In this document: piece by piece, positions 6,186 to 14,915 of the stretch | How the letters are laid out: every line of letters starts with the position of its first letter | Numbering within the stretch: the stretch's first letter is position 1 | Source of the DNA: a virus | Virus record (IMG/VR): IMGVR_UViG_3300042542_001135 | Coordinates: 1-34,448 of that record | Reading direction: 5' to 3' (one strand) | Length of the DNA stretch: 34,448 nucleotides | The notes under the pieces: model-generated | What the model was told of the DNA's origin: nothing | The model's input: the letters and a program-made list of their open reading frames with translations, nothing else | Database searches by the model: none | Translations under genes and position numbers: made by a program

Positions 6186-8158
6186 TATACGGTCCTTATT
6201 GTTATTTCTAGGACTCCACCGAAACCGTCGAAGCGCTTATCGGGAGGAGTCATGCGGGTGAATGTAACTTGCTCGATTACTGCCTGACGAGATTCGCCAG
6301 TTGTCAGGTCCTGCCATGTAAGCACATCGCCTGTTTCTTCAATATCTTCTAGTCGCTGGATACGCTCAAATGCTTTACCATCATATCCAACTACAGTATT
6401 AAATCTATCTGTCTCAACATCAAAGCAGTATACGGGGAAGCGTACAACGCGCTGACGTGGAGTAGCAATGGTTGCCTTAGCCTGGTATCCCTTAAAAATA
6501 GGACCCTTGCTTGCGGTAGTTCCATCGCGGAATAGAATAAATTTATAGGCAACATACTCTTGAGCAGTTGCAGGGCTGGATGTTCCAACCTCAACAGGTG
6601 TAATTGATGAATCGTAAGAGATGTGGTCGTACTCAACATCGTCTTTATCCACGGTTTCAAGAGTCATAGAACCAAAAGCAAAGTCGCCACGACCCAGTAG
6701 ACGCTTGAAGTTCTTAGGCTCAAGTGTACCATATCGAATGTTACCTGTTGTAATGTACCCAGTTGTTGCTAGGTCTGTAGCAGATTGAATAACAATACCG
6801 TTACTACCAGATGTAGTAAAGGCTATCTGATTTGTACTTCCAATAAAGTCAACACTAGTTGCGTATCCAGATACTCCATCAAGGTATGCATCTGTAGCGT
6901 AAGCAAAGCGTAGAGTTTCTAGTTCGTTAGCAAGGTTAATTCTATATAGGCCAGCATACCCGTCGATGCTTCCAGTTACCCACACGAATGTATCTCTAAA
7001 AGCAAAGTCAAGTCCAGTATTTTCTGCTTCAATAATCAAAGGACCGTAGGTTAAATCTCCAGTAGTATCTGATATTAGTGCTACGCGTACACCCTTGTTT
7101 GTTCCAATTGTCAAGTATCCTAAATAGTATTCAATCTTATTTACATACTCACCAATAGGTAGTTGTGCTGCAATTATTCCTGATGTAAGAACAGGCATAG
7201 AACCATTGGACGCTAAGGTAAACTTATAGATTGCCGATGTTGTTCCAGCGTATCCAGCAGCGTAGATAGCAGAGCCACCTTCTGAAATAGAAGTCCATTT
7301 CCAAGAAGCGTTAGGATGTGTATAGACAGGGGTTGGTAGCGTGTGAGTTGTTCCCTTAGTATTAGTCAACTCGTAAACAGATGCACCAATGCAAGCAACA
7401 AGACGCTGCTTAACCCAACCTAGTACCACAGAGTCATTACCAGTGTTGTAGTAACGAGAGTACCCAGCAGTTGGAGTTGAGATTGGACCTGTGTAGATAT
7501 GGTCGTTGTCAGCAATAAAAAGATTAGTGCCATCTGTTGCGACAGCAAGGATGGCAGTATCTAATGGTTGTGCTATACCAGTTACATCTGTGTAGGTAAC
7601 AGCGGTTCCACTAGCAGTGTAGTTGTTAATAGTTGTGCCTGTTGGTGTCCAGCCAAGTATCTTGTCTGTTGAACCATCCACAATAGATATAATCTTATAG
7701 ATACCGCTAGTTACGCCAGTCATGTTTGCCGTTTGCTTAAGTAATGTAACCTGACCCTTTGTCCAGACATCTAAGCCTCTACTTTCGCGGAAGCGGTAAT
7801 GACCGTTTTCATCAGTAGTTGCTGGGTCAAAGAAATTAATGCCTTGTCCAGAGTGAAATGACATCTGTGAACGAATCCACCAGCCAGTTAGAGATTGCTC
7901 TCCTGGCTCTGTGCCATTGTCAAACTGGTCTTTACGAAAGGGCGCGGTCTGTCGGATGTAAGGTCGTGAGTCATTGATTGCATAGATGAATGGAAGTCCA
8001 CCCAGTGCTACATCGTAGGCTACATCTGTATTCTGCCAGGTGCTAGTAGATGAGACGATACCAATATCAGCAACACCACGTGCAACTGTTGAAATACCAC
8101 TGCCGTCAAAGGAATCATAAACTCCACTATCACCTTCGGTAATGTCTCTACTAGCCAC
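6185..8158 (-). CDS. Tail protein, beta-propeller-like (nozzle or tail-hub candidate)
   Basis: 657 residues, beta-rich throughout, with repeated blade-like units of the form [aromatic]-x-A-x-x-x-x-x-x-LFIAD, SAIYAAGYAG, FVWVTGSIDGYAGLYRI and so on between residues 190 and 480, consistent with a propeller. The C-terminal part, from about residue 500, is a separate beta domain. In podoviruses the tail nozzle (T7 gp12-like) is a propeller-containing protein of 600-800 residues, so I infer a nozzle or distal tail protein. A host-binding or wall-interacting appendage is the alternative. It is the last structural gene before lysis, immediately after the fibre-tip cassette. Confidence 0.6.
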   Translation of the reverse strand: MASRDITEGDSGVYDSFDGSGISTVARGVADIGIVSSTSTWQNTDVAYDVALGGLPFIYAINDSRPYIRQTAPFRKDQFDNGTEPGEQSLTGWWIRSQMSFHSGQGINFFDPATTDENGHYRFRESRGLDVWTKGQVTLLKQTANMTGVTSGIYKIISIVDGSTDKILGWTPTGTTINNYTASGTAVTYTDVTGIAQPLDTAILAVATDGTNLFIADNDHIYTGPISTPTAGYSRYYNTGNDSVVLGWVKQRLVACIGASVYELTNTKGTTHTLPTPVYTHPNASWKWTSISEGGSAIYAAGYAGTTSAIYKFTLASNGSMPVLTSGIIAAQLPIGEYVNKIEYYLGYLTIGTNKGVRVALISDTTGDLTYGPLIIEAENTGLDFAFRDTFVWVTGSIDGYAGLYRINLANELETLRFAYATDAYLDGVSGYATSVDFIGSTNQIAFTTSGSNGIVIQSATDLATTGYITTGNIRYGTLEPKNFKRLLGRGDFAFGSMTLETVDKDDVEYDHISYDSSITPVEVGTSSPATAQEYVAYKFILFRDGTTASKGPIFKGYQAKATIATPRQRVVRFPVYCFDVETDRFNTVVGYDGKAFERIQRLEDIEETGDVLTWQDLTTGESRQAVIEQVTFTRMTPPDKRFDGFGGVLEITIRTV

Positions 8159-8220
8159 CGTATCTCCTTAAGTCATAAAAAATTAGTTGAGCAGTTTGTA
8201 TCCTTGCTCAGGGATAAGCG

Positions 8221-8430
8221 TTACGAAAGTAGAAGTGTTGCTTCTTCGGCAGTGATACCAAGACGAGCAAGTAAGGCAGCCTTTTTATCTTTTAACAATG
8301 CTGCCGCATTACTTTCGGCTTCATCTTTAGCCTTGCTGGCTTGCCTTTGAGCAAGTTCAGCCTCGGTCATCTCACAATCGATTATTTCGTTTGTTTCTAA
8401 ATTGTGGATGCGTACTGTTGGATTTGTCAT
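8221..8430 (-). CDS. Small coiled-coil protein paired with fibre gene (copy B)
   Basis: 69 residues. A short N-terminal beta part (TVRIHNLETNEIIDCEMT) is followed by an Ala/Lys/Glu-rich helix and a terminal LARLGITAEEATLLL. This is the same plan as the 74-residue protein at 9247-9471, whose ending is LAALGLTAEEIAALS. Small proteins of this plan commonly follow tail-fibre genes and are thought to act as fibre-assembly chaperones or minor structural components. It overlaps the stop of the fibre gene at 8430 by one base. Chaperone function is inferred from position. Confidence 0.6.
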   Translation of the reverse strand: MTNPTVRIHNLETNEIIDCEMTEAELAQRQASKAKDEAESNAAALLKDKKAALLARLGITAEEATLLLS

Positions 8431-9236
8431 TATTTCACTCCGTATATTCTAACTGTGCCACCTGTAAAAGTTGCACCTGGATTATTAACCGAAATACTTG
8501 TAATTGCACTATTAGCATTATTCGCACTAGAGGCGTTATTTATTACTACCTGATTATCTATTGCAATATAGGTTCCGTACCATTGAAAGATTTTTCTTGT
8601 ATTAGTCAAAGCATAATTGGGAATTACCATAGCCCAAGCATTGTTCGCACTGTTATAATTAAGATTATATGTTGTCGTTAATCGTATTTCACCGTTTTGA
8701 GAACTTTTTATAGAGGAAGTAGAGTCAACCAGTTCTAGCCCAATATCATCACAATCAGTAAGACCATTTGGTAAAAATCTAAGAGTGCCGTTGCCGTTGT
8801 CAGTTACCCTAGTTATAGTAATAAAAAGATTGACATAATCTTGTGAAATACCAGAAATAGTTACACCAGCACCGCTTAAAGTAGTAGTGCTTAGTAGTGT
8901 CATACCGCCACCGCTCGCAGGAGTAGCCCACGCTGGAACACCACCAGCCACGTTTAACACCTGACCAGTAGTACCAATACCTAGGCGAGCAGGTGTATTA
9001 GCAGCAGATGCATAGATAATATCACCAGTAGTACTGGTTAAAGTATTGTTAATAACCGAAGAAATTACTGGGTTAGTCAATGTTTTATTAGTAAGAGTTT
9101 CAGTGCCAGTCAAACTTGCTTTAGCATCCATCTGAGTCTGGATAGCAGAGGTAACTCCATCTACAAATGCCAGTTCAGTTGCTGATACAGCCGATAATGC
9201 TGTTGAAGCATTGGCTAGGTCACGGGCTTTAGTCAT
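8430..9236 (-). CDS. Tail fibre protein with YGVK-type tip (copy 4)
   Basis: 268 residues. The N-terminal half is a fibre shaft: LANASTALSAVSATEL, TLTNKTLTNPVIS and GDIIYASAANTPARLGIGTTGQVL, motifs widespread in phage fibres. The C-terminal half (about 110-268) is a beta domain ending in TVRIYGVK, related to the ends of the three genes upstream (LYGIK). It thus joins a shaft segment to the same tip module, whereas two of the others are nearly all tip. Probable role: binding host surface polysaccharide. It is followed at once by a small coiled-coil protein, like copy 3. Confidence 0.7.
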   Translation of the reverse strand: MTKARDLANASTALSAVSATELAFVDGVTSAIQTQMDAKASLTGTETLTNKTLTNPVISSVINNTLTSTTGDIIYASAANTPARLGIGTTGQVLNVAGGVPAWATPASGGGMTLLSTTTLSGAGVTISGISQDYVNLFITITRVTDNGNGTLRFLPNGLTDCDDIGLELVDSTSSIKSSQNGEIRLTTTYNLNYNSANNAWAMVIPNYALTNTRKIFQWYGTYIAIDNQVVINNASSANNANSAITSISVNNPGATFTGGTVRIYGVK

Positions 9237-9246
9237 TCAGTTATCC

Positions 9247-9471
9247 TTACTTAGATAGTGCAGCAATTTCCTCGGCTGTTAAGCCAAGGGCTGCTAACTT
9301 AGATTCAGCAGATGCTTTAGCCTCAGCCTTGGTTGCTGCCTCTGCTTCTGCCGCTAGGCGGTCTGCTTCTGCCTGTGCTGCTGCTGCTTCATTGGCTGCG
9401 ATTTCATCGGCTGTCAAAGGGCGCTCTGTGACCTCGCCTGTAGTGCAGTTGATTTCGATTGCTGTTGTCAT
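9247..9471 (-). CDS. Small coiled-coil protein paired with fibre gene (copy A)
   Basis: 74 residues: an N-terminal beta segment (IEINCTTGEVTERPLT), then a long Ala/Glu helix (about 27-60) and a conserved LAALGLTAEEIAAL end. It is paralogous in plan to the 69-residue gene at 8221-8430. Such proteins typically follow fibre genes in tailed phages, often annotated as tail-fibre assembly or virion proteins. It lies directly after fibre copy 3 and before copy 4, so the cassette reads fibre, helper, fibre, helper. Function is inferred from this pairing. Confidence 0.6.
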   Translation of the reverse strand: MTTAIEINCTTGEVTERPLTADEIAANEAAAAQAEADRLAAEAEAATKAEAKASAESKLAALGLTAEEIAALSK

Positions 9472-9480
9472 TATTGCTCC

Positions 9481-9999
9481 TTAACTAGATTTGATGCCGT
9501 ATAGATAGAAAGATGAACCTGAGACAAAGTCGTTAGCGGACAAGGCAAAAGCAATTGAAGTAATAGCCGCTGTACCTTCCCATAAATTTGTTGCTGTATT
9601 TATATTAGCCGCTGTTGCATTAGTTTCCTGTGCTGAAATAAAACTAGATGGTTTCTTGCTACTTGTTAAATAACTTGGAATATAAAATTCCCAAGAACTA
9701 AAAGCGTTTGCTGTCATAGTGCTTACTGTGTTTGCATAAGCACCTGCACCAGAGTCGTTTCCAGAAACTGTATCACTTGATACTGCTGAGCCATTACCTC
9801 TTAAATTTACGTAACTGTAATCAGTGCCACCACTAGATGCATTGTACCTAAACTGTAGTGAAACTGGTGTTGAGGCACTAACTCTAGTTGAACCTCTTAC
9901 TACTAAATCTGTATAAGTAGCAGGAATACTGGAAAAAGTAACAGATGCAGCATTTGCGGTAAGTACATTAGATGAAATAAGTGTGTATGTTTTAGCCAT
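9481..9999 (-). CDS. Fibre-tip protein, YGIK family (copy 3)
   Basis: 172 residues. The start YTLISSNVLTANAASVTF-SSIPATYTDLVV and the end FYLYGIKSS match copies 1 and 2 closely in pattern. Between them is a beta-sandwich-like stretch with FRYNASSGGTDYSYV in the place of RFNGDTGANYSA in copy 2. There is no shaft, so it presumably trimerises on another fibre or is a decoration-type adhesin. The start codon overlaps the end of copy 2 by one base. Inferred role: receptor binding. The family is common in uncultured phages and poorly characterised. Confidence 0.65.
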   Translation of the reverse strand: MAKTYTLISSNVLTANAASVTFSSIPATYTDLVVRGSTRVSASTPVSLQFRYNASSGGTDYSYVNLRGNGSAVSSDTVSGNDSGAGAYANTVSTMTANAFSSWEFYIPSYLTSSKKPSSFISAQETNATAANINTATNLWEGTAAITSIAFALSANDFVSGSSFYLYGIKSS

Positions 10000-10526
10000 T
10001 ATGCTGCCTTAATTCCGTAAAGGGTGGCGGTTGTGCCAACGCCAAAATCACGAGTCAGGCTACTGTATAAAGCAACAGAAGTAATAGCAGATGTTGAACG
10101 CCATAAAATTACATTTCTATGAACTTCACCTGTGGCTGCGGTATTCATATCTACATTGCCTCTACCAAGCGCAGTTTTATAAGTGCTTCCAGCATAAGAA
10201 AAAACATCTATTTCGTTGAGTGAATAGTAGGCTCCTGAACCAGCAACCGACCAAGAAATATATCCTATTCTTGCACTTGTTAAACTGGTATCGCTACTCG
10301 ATGAAGCAGTTGTTCCATCACCTTTTATAAAGGTCGCTGAATAATTTGCTCCAGTATCACCATTAAAACGCATATATAAATAAGACCTATCAGGGGATGT
10401 ATATTCAATAAATCCAGTCAAAATAACTTTCAAGTCTGTATAAGTGGCAGGAATACTGCTAAAGGTTATTGTGTTTGCCGCAGTACCTAAAGTAGTGGTA
10501 GCGATTGGCTCGTATGTAATTGCCAT
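9999..10526 (-). CDS. Fibre-tip protein, YGIK family (copy 2)
   Basis: 175 residues. It has the family start (ATTTLGTAANTITF, SSIPATYTDLKV), the central MRFNGDTGANYSA motif and the ending TATLYGIKAA. The similarity to copies 1 and 3 over the full length indicates tandem duplication followed by divergence, with the middle (about residues 60-150) least alike, as expected if it contacts variable receptors. It follows copy 1 with no gap. Inferred role: host-surface recognition. Confidence 0.65.
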   Translation of the reverse strand: MAITYEPIATTTLGTAANTITFSSIPATYTDLKVILTGFIEYTSPDRSYLYMRFNGDTGANYSATFIKGDGTTASSSSDTSLTSARIGYISWSVAGSGAYYSLNEIDVFSYAGSTYKTALGRGNVDMNTAATGEVHRNVILWRSTSAITSVALYSSLTRDFGVGTTATLYGIKAA

Positions 10527-11078
10527 TTATGCCCCCTTAATTCCGTAAAGTGCAACCGTTGCACCTGTTGACCAGTTGGTTGCTCCACTTGTATAAACTC
10601 TTATTGAGTTAATTGCAGTAGTGTCTAACCACAAACAACTTGATAAACCCACATCATTTTGAGAAGCAGAATTTCGGTCATTTCCAAAAAAACTACGCAA
10701 AGTTTTATATTTAGTTGTTGAGGCATAATCAATAAAATCAATAATTATTACTTCAGGGTGTGTAGAACTACCGCCATAGTTTCCAAGGTCAATATTATAA
10801 AATGTGTTAAGTGACCCACCAGCCGCTACAGCACCAGCACTTCCATATACGCCGTGATATCTGTAATTAGACCCAGTATCTCCATTTAATTCTAAATAAG
10901 GATTTTCACCATTTGCACTAAGACCGTGATAACGAATCTGCAAATGCTTATAGGTGGCTGGGATAGATGAGAATGTTGCAGTATTTACACCAGATAGAGA
11001 TGCAGTAGCAATAGACTCAAAAGCACCTGTGACTGGCGTTGGAAATGCGGCTATTAAACCGCCTAGTACACCACTCAT
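10527..11078 (-). CDS. Fibre-tip protein, YGIK family (copy 1)
   Basis: 183 residues from ATG 11078, which overlaps the stop of the long fibre as TAATG; an upstream TTG at 11108 is less likely. The N-terminus MSGVLGGLIAAFPTP is a short hydrophobic leader of a kind seen in many uncultured-phage tip proteins, probably an assembly peptide rather than a secretion signal. The rest matches the family: SSIPATYKHLQI, LELNGDTGSNYRY and the end VALYGIKGA. It follows the long fibre directly, so it probably caps that fibre. Function inferred. Confidence 0.65.
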   Translation of the reverse strand: MSGVLGGLIAAFPTPVTGAFESIATASLSGVNTATFSSIPATYKHLQIRYHGLSANGENPYLELNGDTGSNYRYHGVYGSAGAVAAGGSLNTFYNIDLGNYGGSSTHPEVIIIDFIDYASTTKYKTLRSFFGNDRNSASQNDVGLSSCLWLDTTAINSIRVYTSGATNWSTGATVALYGIKGA

Positions 11079-13711
11079 TAAGTCAATCCGTTTCCACTGA
11101 TAATCCAAGTAGTTGATGCAATCTTAACTGCAGTAGCCATACCAAATGCAGCCAGTGTACGAGAACCTGTAGTTCCTGGACCAGCCAAATACATTGTGTC
11201 AGTTGTAATAGCAATGGTTACTGTTGCTCCAGAACCTGCAACAAAAGTAATTGTTGTACCAACTGGCAATGCTAAGTTAGCATTTGAATCAATTGTAAGT
11301 GTACGAGTTGCGGTTGAGTAAATGTGCTTACCAGCATCTGCTGCTGCAATAGTAGCAGCACCAGTAGTTGTAGCATTTTGAGGTAGACCCATATAACCAA
11401 GTCCACTTGCTGCAGTCGCTGTAGTTCCAGCAGTTACTGTTGAGTCAGTAGCAACCAATGTTTTAGATGTAGGAATAGTTGTTGAGTTAATTGTTAAGCC
11501 AGCAACGTTAGTTACTGTTGCACCTGATGTAATAGATGTTGAACCTAGAGTTGGTGCTGAGTAACCAGCAGCAGGTGTTACCCAAGATAATCCTGTGCCT
11601 GCCGTTGAGTCAGCCTGTAGATACTGTCCGTTAGTTCCAACGCCGAGTCTGCCTACTGTGTCAGCAGCAGTACCTACAATTAGGTCGCCCTTAGCGTCCA
11701 TAACTGTGTTAGGGATTGCTGTAGCCAAATCAAATGCTGTAAAGGTAATAATCTCAAGGATGTCAGAAGCAGCAAGAGCGGCAAGAGAAGTAATGCTTGT
11801 TCCGTTAGATGCTGTGTAATCTGTAGTACGAACTAGAAGTACACCATTGAGGTATACCTGCTCATAACCTGCAAGATAAGAAAGAGTTAAGCCATTAGCA
11901 TCTGCACCAGATACTGATGTTTCTCCGCCAGCAGCAACAAACTTGTAACGATAGATTGCTGCAGTTGATGAGATAGAACCCCAAGCAGAACCTGACCAAG
12001 CAAACATTGTATTAGATACTGAGTTCCAATAAAGAGCACCAGTAATAAGTGCGTTACCATCATTGTCTACAGATGGTGCAGTTGACTTAGCACCTAGGTA
12101 GCGGTCATCAAAGTTGTCATAAGTTGTGGCAGCAGCAGCAGCACTTGCTGCAGCAGCAGTAGCAGAACCAGCAACACCATCAACATAAAGTTTAGTTGCA
12201 GCGTGTAAGTCAATTGTAGGAGCACCTGATAGAACAAGAGCACCTGTCATAGTTGAACCAGCCTTGAGTACCATAGCATCAAAGACTGAACCACCTGCTT
12301 GGATTGCTGTTGCAATCTCACCAAGTGTATCTAGTGTGCCAGGGGCTGAGTTAACAAGATTTGCTACAGCAGTATCTACATAAGCAGTAGTTGCAGCATC
12401 TGTAGTGTTGGCAGTAGGTGTACCAAGTCCTGTAATCTTTTGTGCATTAAGTGCAACTGATGCAGTAGGTGCAGCCATCTGGTCTAAACGAGATGTGCGT
12501 ACCTGTGTATCAAAGTCTGAGACAGTTGCTGCTAGTTGGGTGCCAGTATGGTTAGCGCGAGCATAAGGGTCAGAGACTAACTTTGCTGCAGTAATAGTTC
12601 CATCTGCAATATCTCCAGCAACAATAGTTCCATTGACAATATCAGCAGAAGTAATAGTTCCATTAAGGTTTAACTTACTGTAAGCAATAGCAGCAGAGGC
12701 ATTAACATCTGCGTTAAGGATAGTTCCATCAAGCAACATTGTGCTAGTTACTGTGCCAGTATCACCAGCAGTAATTGCTGTGCCTGAAATCTTTGTCTTA
12801 TCAATTGCTGCTGCAGCGTTAACATCAGCGTTAACAATTGCTCCAGTACCAATAACCGTGGTTAGGCTTACGTTGCCAGTGCCATCAAAGGTAACCCCAC
12901 TTGCTTCTACATCCCCAGTTAATTGGAATGTACGAGCAGTCGCAAGGGCTGTAGCAGTAGCAGCATTGCCTGTCGCAGAGCCAGCAGAACCGCTTACGTT
13001 ACCTGTTACGTTACCTGTTACGTCACCAGTAATATTACCTGTGAATGTACCCGCAATAGCACCTGTACCAGTAATGGTTGGGCTAGAAATTGTTGGGCTT
13101 GTGCCAAAGACTGCAGCACCCGTACCTGTTTCATCTGTCAGCGCACCACGAAGGTTTGTGCTGGATGGAGTAGCAAGGAATGTGGCTACACCAGTACCAA
13201 GACCAGCCAAGTTTGCTGTAGGAAAACCAGTAGTATTAGTTAGAGTTCCAGATGCTGGTGTACCTAGGGCTGGAGTAGTAAGAGTAGGGCTAGTTAAAGT
13301 TTTACCAGTAAGAGTCTGTGAGCCTGTAAGTGTTACTAGGGCTGCAGTATCCGTAATACCGTGTACGACAGTTGTATCTTCAATATGGTCATTGGCCTCT
13401 TGGTAGTCACGACCAATTGCCATATGTCGAACCACTGCACCTGCTGAGTGAGCAGAGCCTGTACCAGGAGTTGGACCATCTACACCGCGAGTAATGTTTA
13501 AAGTGTTACCAGTTGAGTAAACCGTAACATCTACAATTTCTTCAAGCGCTGTATCTGGGTCAATAACAACCGTGTATGTCTGTGTGCCAGTTAGTGTTTT
13601 GCCACCCATAATAGATGAGCCATTGACAACAGCCATAGTGCTTGCTGTTGATGTAATTGGCGAACTCAGCGTTGTTTGCTGAGAACGTGATGAGTATTTT
13701 CTGACTGTCAT
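11078..13711 (-). CDS. Long tail fibre
   Basis: 877 residues, Thr/Ala/Gly-rich and highly repetitive. The N-terminal 120 residues form a beta domain with VDVTVYSTGNTLNITRGVDG, likely the virion-attachment part. Then come classic fibre motifs: SPTLTTPALGTPASGTLTNTTG, short GNVTGN repeats near residues 225-250, and INADVNASAAIAYSKLNL-type repeats to about residue 400. A middle region has LYVDGVAGSATAAAASAAAA, and the C-terminus has QNATTTGAATIAAADAGKHI, typical of fibre ends. Low-complexity DNA makes long antisense frames here, which are not genes. Role: host attachment. Confidence 0.8.
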   Translation of the reverse strand: MTVRKYSSRSQQTTLSSPITSTASTMAVVNGSSIMGGKTLTGTQTYTVVIDPDTALEEIVDVTVYSTGNTLNITRGVDGPTPGTGSAHSAGAVVRHMAIGRDYQEANDHIEDTTVVHGITDTAALVTLTGSQTLTGKTLTSPTLTTPALGTPASGTLTNTTGFPTANLAGLGTGVATFLATPSSTNLRGALTDETGTGAAVFGTSPTISSPTITGTGAIAGTFTGNITGDVTGNVTGNVSGSAGSATGNAATATALATARTFQLTGDVEASGVTFDGTGNVSLTTVIGTGAIVNADVNAAAAIDKTKISGTAITAGDTGTVTSTMLLDGTILNADVNASAAIAYSKLNLNGTITSADIVNGTIVAGDIADGTITAAKLVSDPYARANHTGTQLAATVSDFDTQVRTSRLDQMAAPTASVALNAQKITGLGTPTANTTDAATTAYVDTAVANLVNSAPGTLDTLGEIATAIQAGGSVFDAMVLKAGSTMTGALVLSGAPTIDLHAATKLYVDGVAGSATAAAASAAAAATTYDNFDDRYLGAKSTAPSVDNDGNALITGALYWNSVSNTMFAWSGSAWGSISSTAAIYRYKFVAAGGETSVSGADANGLTLSYLAGYEQVYLNGVLLVRTTDYTASNGTSITSLAALAASDILEIITFTAFDLATAIPNTVMDAKGDLIVGTAADTVGRLGVGTNGQYLQADSTAGTGLSWVTPAAGYSAPTLGSTSITSGATVTNVAGLTINSTTIPTSKTLVATDSTVTAGTTATAASGLGYMGLPQNATTTGAATIAAADAGKHIYSTATRTLTIDSNANLALPVGTTITFVAGSGATVTIAITTDTMYLAGPGTTGSRTLAAFGMATAVKIASTTWIISGNGLT

Positions 13712-13719
13712 TTAGGTTC

Positions 13720-14661
13720 CTATCGGCGGGAGTAATGAACTTTTGGAGGATAATTCTGTTGCTGCGCTTTTGTTTCTTCACTAAGGCGTTGCTGGTAAAG
13801 AGCGTACAGTTGCTTTGTTGCACTTTGTGAAGCACCGTAAGGGCGCTTAGAGTCTGTCTCGTCAGCCTGTGGGCTAACCTGAGAAGCACGTGCTGGGTCT
13901 AAGTATGTTAATAGGCGATACGATGCTCCAAGGACTGCAACATCTTTTGTTGATTCTGGCAAGCCAGTTTGTGTTGAGTAGTCTTGTGCAGTATTGCTTG
14001 TGAATGGTGTTGGGTCTGTAGCATATGTAACCTTCACTGTACGACCAGAGATTGGTGACTCACCAAGTGTAACTGTCTGTACTATGTCAGTGCCAGTTGT
14101 ATACCCAAATGCTTCTGGGTTTGCTGTTGCATCAAGGTCATAGCGACGAATTGGTACCCACTCTTTAGATGGCCCAATTGACTGCCAAGCAATCGTAATA
14201 ATATTTTTAATGTTAAGATTAGAAAAAGCATAGGTTGAGGTTGCAGCATTGAAAGTAAAGGTTGTTGTCTTTACAGAAAAGATGCTTGAACCTAATGAAC
14301 TAATTGTATCATTGATAGCACGCTTGACTGAAAAACGCGGGAATGTTGGGCTGATTGTAACTTTCTTATCAGCAAGGTGCGTAGCAGCGGTTGAGCCTAA
14401 GTACCCACGCCCATACGGAGCAACGGTTGCTGTGTTTGCAATACGGTCATATGAATCAACCCAGAGTAACTCTTCATCAATCTCAACAATACCCTTACCT
14501 ACAGATTCCGTAGAACCTAGGGATAGGATGAGTGGCGAAGCGCTGGATGATGTTGTTGTAGTTACTGCGTCTTTAAGATAGGTTGCTCGGTCCTGTTGAA
14601 AGGTGTAACCTGCAAGGTTGATGAGGACTTCATCAATCATATTCTCTAAAGTAGTTGTCAT
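13720..14661 (-). CDS. Connector/adaptor-like virion protein
   Basis: 313 residues. An N-terminal helix (LENMIDEVLINLAG), a central beta part with EELLWVDSYD and GRGYLGSTAATH (the ELLWV-x8-15-RGxxGT pattern seen in many virion proteins), then INDTISSLGSSIF and a C-terminal helical VLGASYRLLTYLDPARASQ. Helix-beta-helix plans with such a C-terminus are typical of podovirus head-to-tail adaptors that bind under the portal. Position fits: it follows the capsid cluster and precedes the fibres. The adaptor call is inference; a base protein for fibre attachment is the alternative. Confidence 0.55.
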   Translation of the reverse strand: MTTTLENMIDEVLINLAGYTFQQDRATYLKDAVTTTTSSSASPLILSLGSTESVGKGIVEIDEELLWVDSYDRIANTATVAPYGRGYLGSTAATHLADKKVTISPTFPRFSVKRAINDTISSLGSSIFSVKTTTFTFNAATSTYAFSNLNIKNIITIAWQSIGPSKEWVPIRRYDLDATANPEAFGYTTGTDIVQTVTLGESPISGRTVKVTYATDPTPFTSNTAQDYSTQTGLPESTKDVAVLGASYRLLTYLDPARASQVSPQADETDSKRPYGASQSATKQLYALYQQRLSEETKAQQQNYPPKVHYSRR

Positions 14662-14912
14662 GCGTTGATGCTCCTTAGGGCAGCAGGGGCTGCTAGTCCA
14701 GTACTTCCAGCAAGTTCATTGCAGATACCGTCGATGTCCTTAAACTTATCACGTGTGCGTGATGATGATGCTTTGATGTTAAGCGCTCCAACTGTTGCTA
14801 GACCAGTTGTACCAGCCCAAGCATTTGCTGCACCTTGCTCATCAAGACCAGTAGTTCCAGCAAGCCTATTAAGTTCTGCTGTTAGGCTACTGCCCGCGGT
14901 ACCTATTGCCAT
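14658..14912 (-). CDS. Small Gly/Ala-rich virion-module protein
   Basis: 84 residues. It contains an internal repeat: LNRLAGTTGL-DEQGAANAWAG and again NELAGSTGL-AAPAALRSI, with TTGLATVGALN between. Proteins with LDxQGAANAWAGT...VGALN are frequent in structural modules of uncultured phages, with unknown role. The stop overlaps the start of the connector-like gene by 4 bases, and the start lies 3 bases after the glycosyltransferase stop. A minor structural or assembly role is likely but unproven. Confidence 0.6.
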   Translation of the reverse strand: MAIGTAGSSLTAELNRLAGTTGLDEQGAANAWAGTTGLATVGALNIKASSSRTRDKFKDIDGICNELAGSTGLAAPAALRSINA

Positions 14913-14915
14913 TGT

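Noticed and set aside
12741-13406. Long plus-strand reading frame (221 residues) opposite the tail fibre
   Set aside because: It is a shadow of the repetitive, stop-poor fibre gene; the translation is low-complexity Val/Ala/Pro with no ribosome site or homology.
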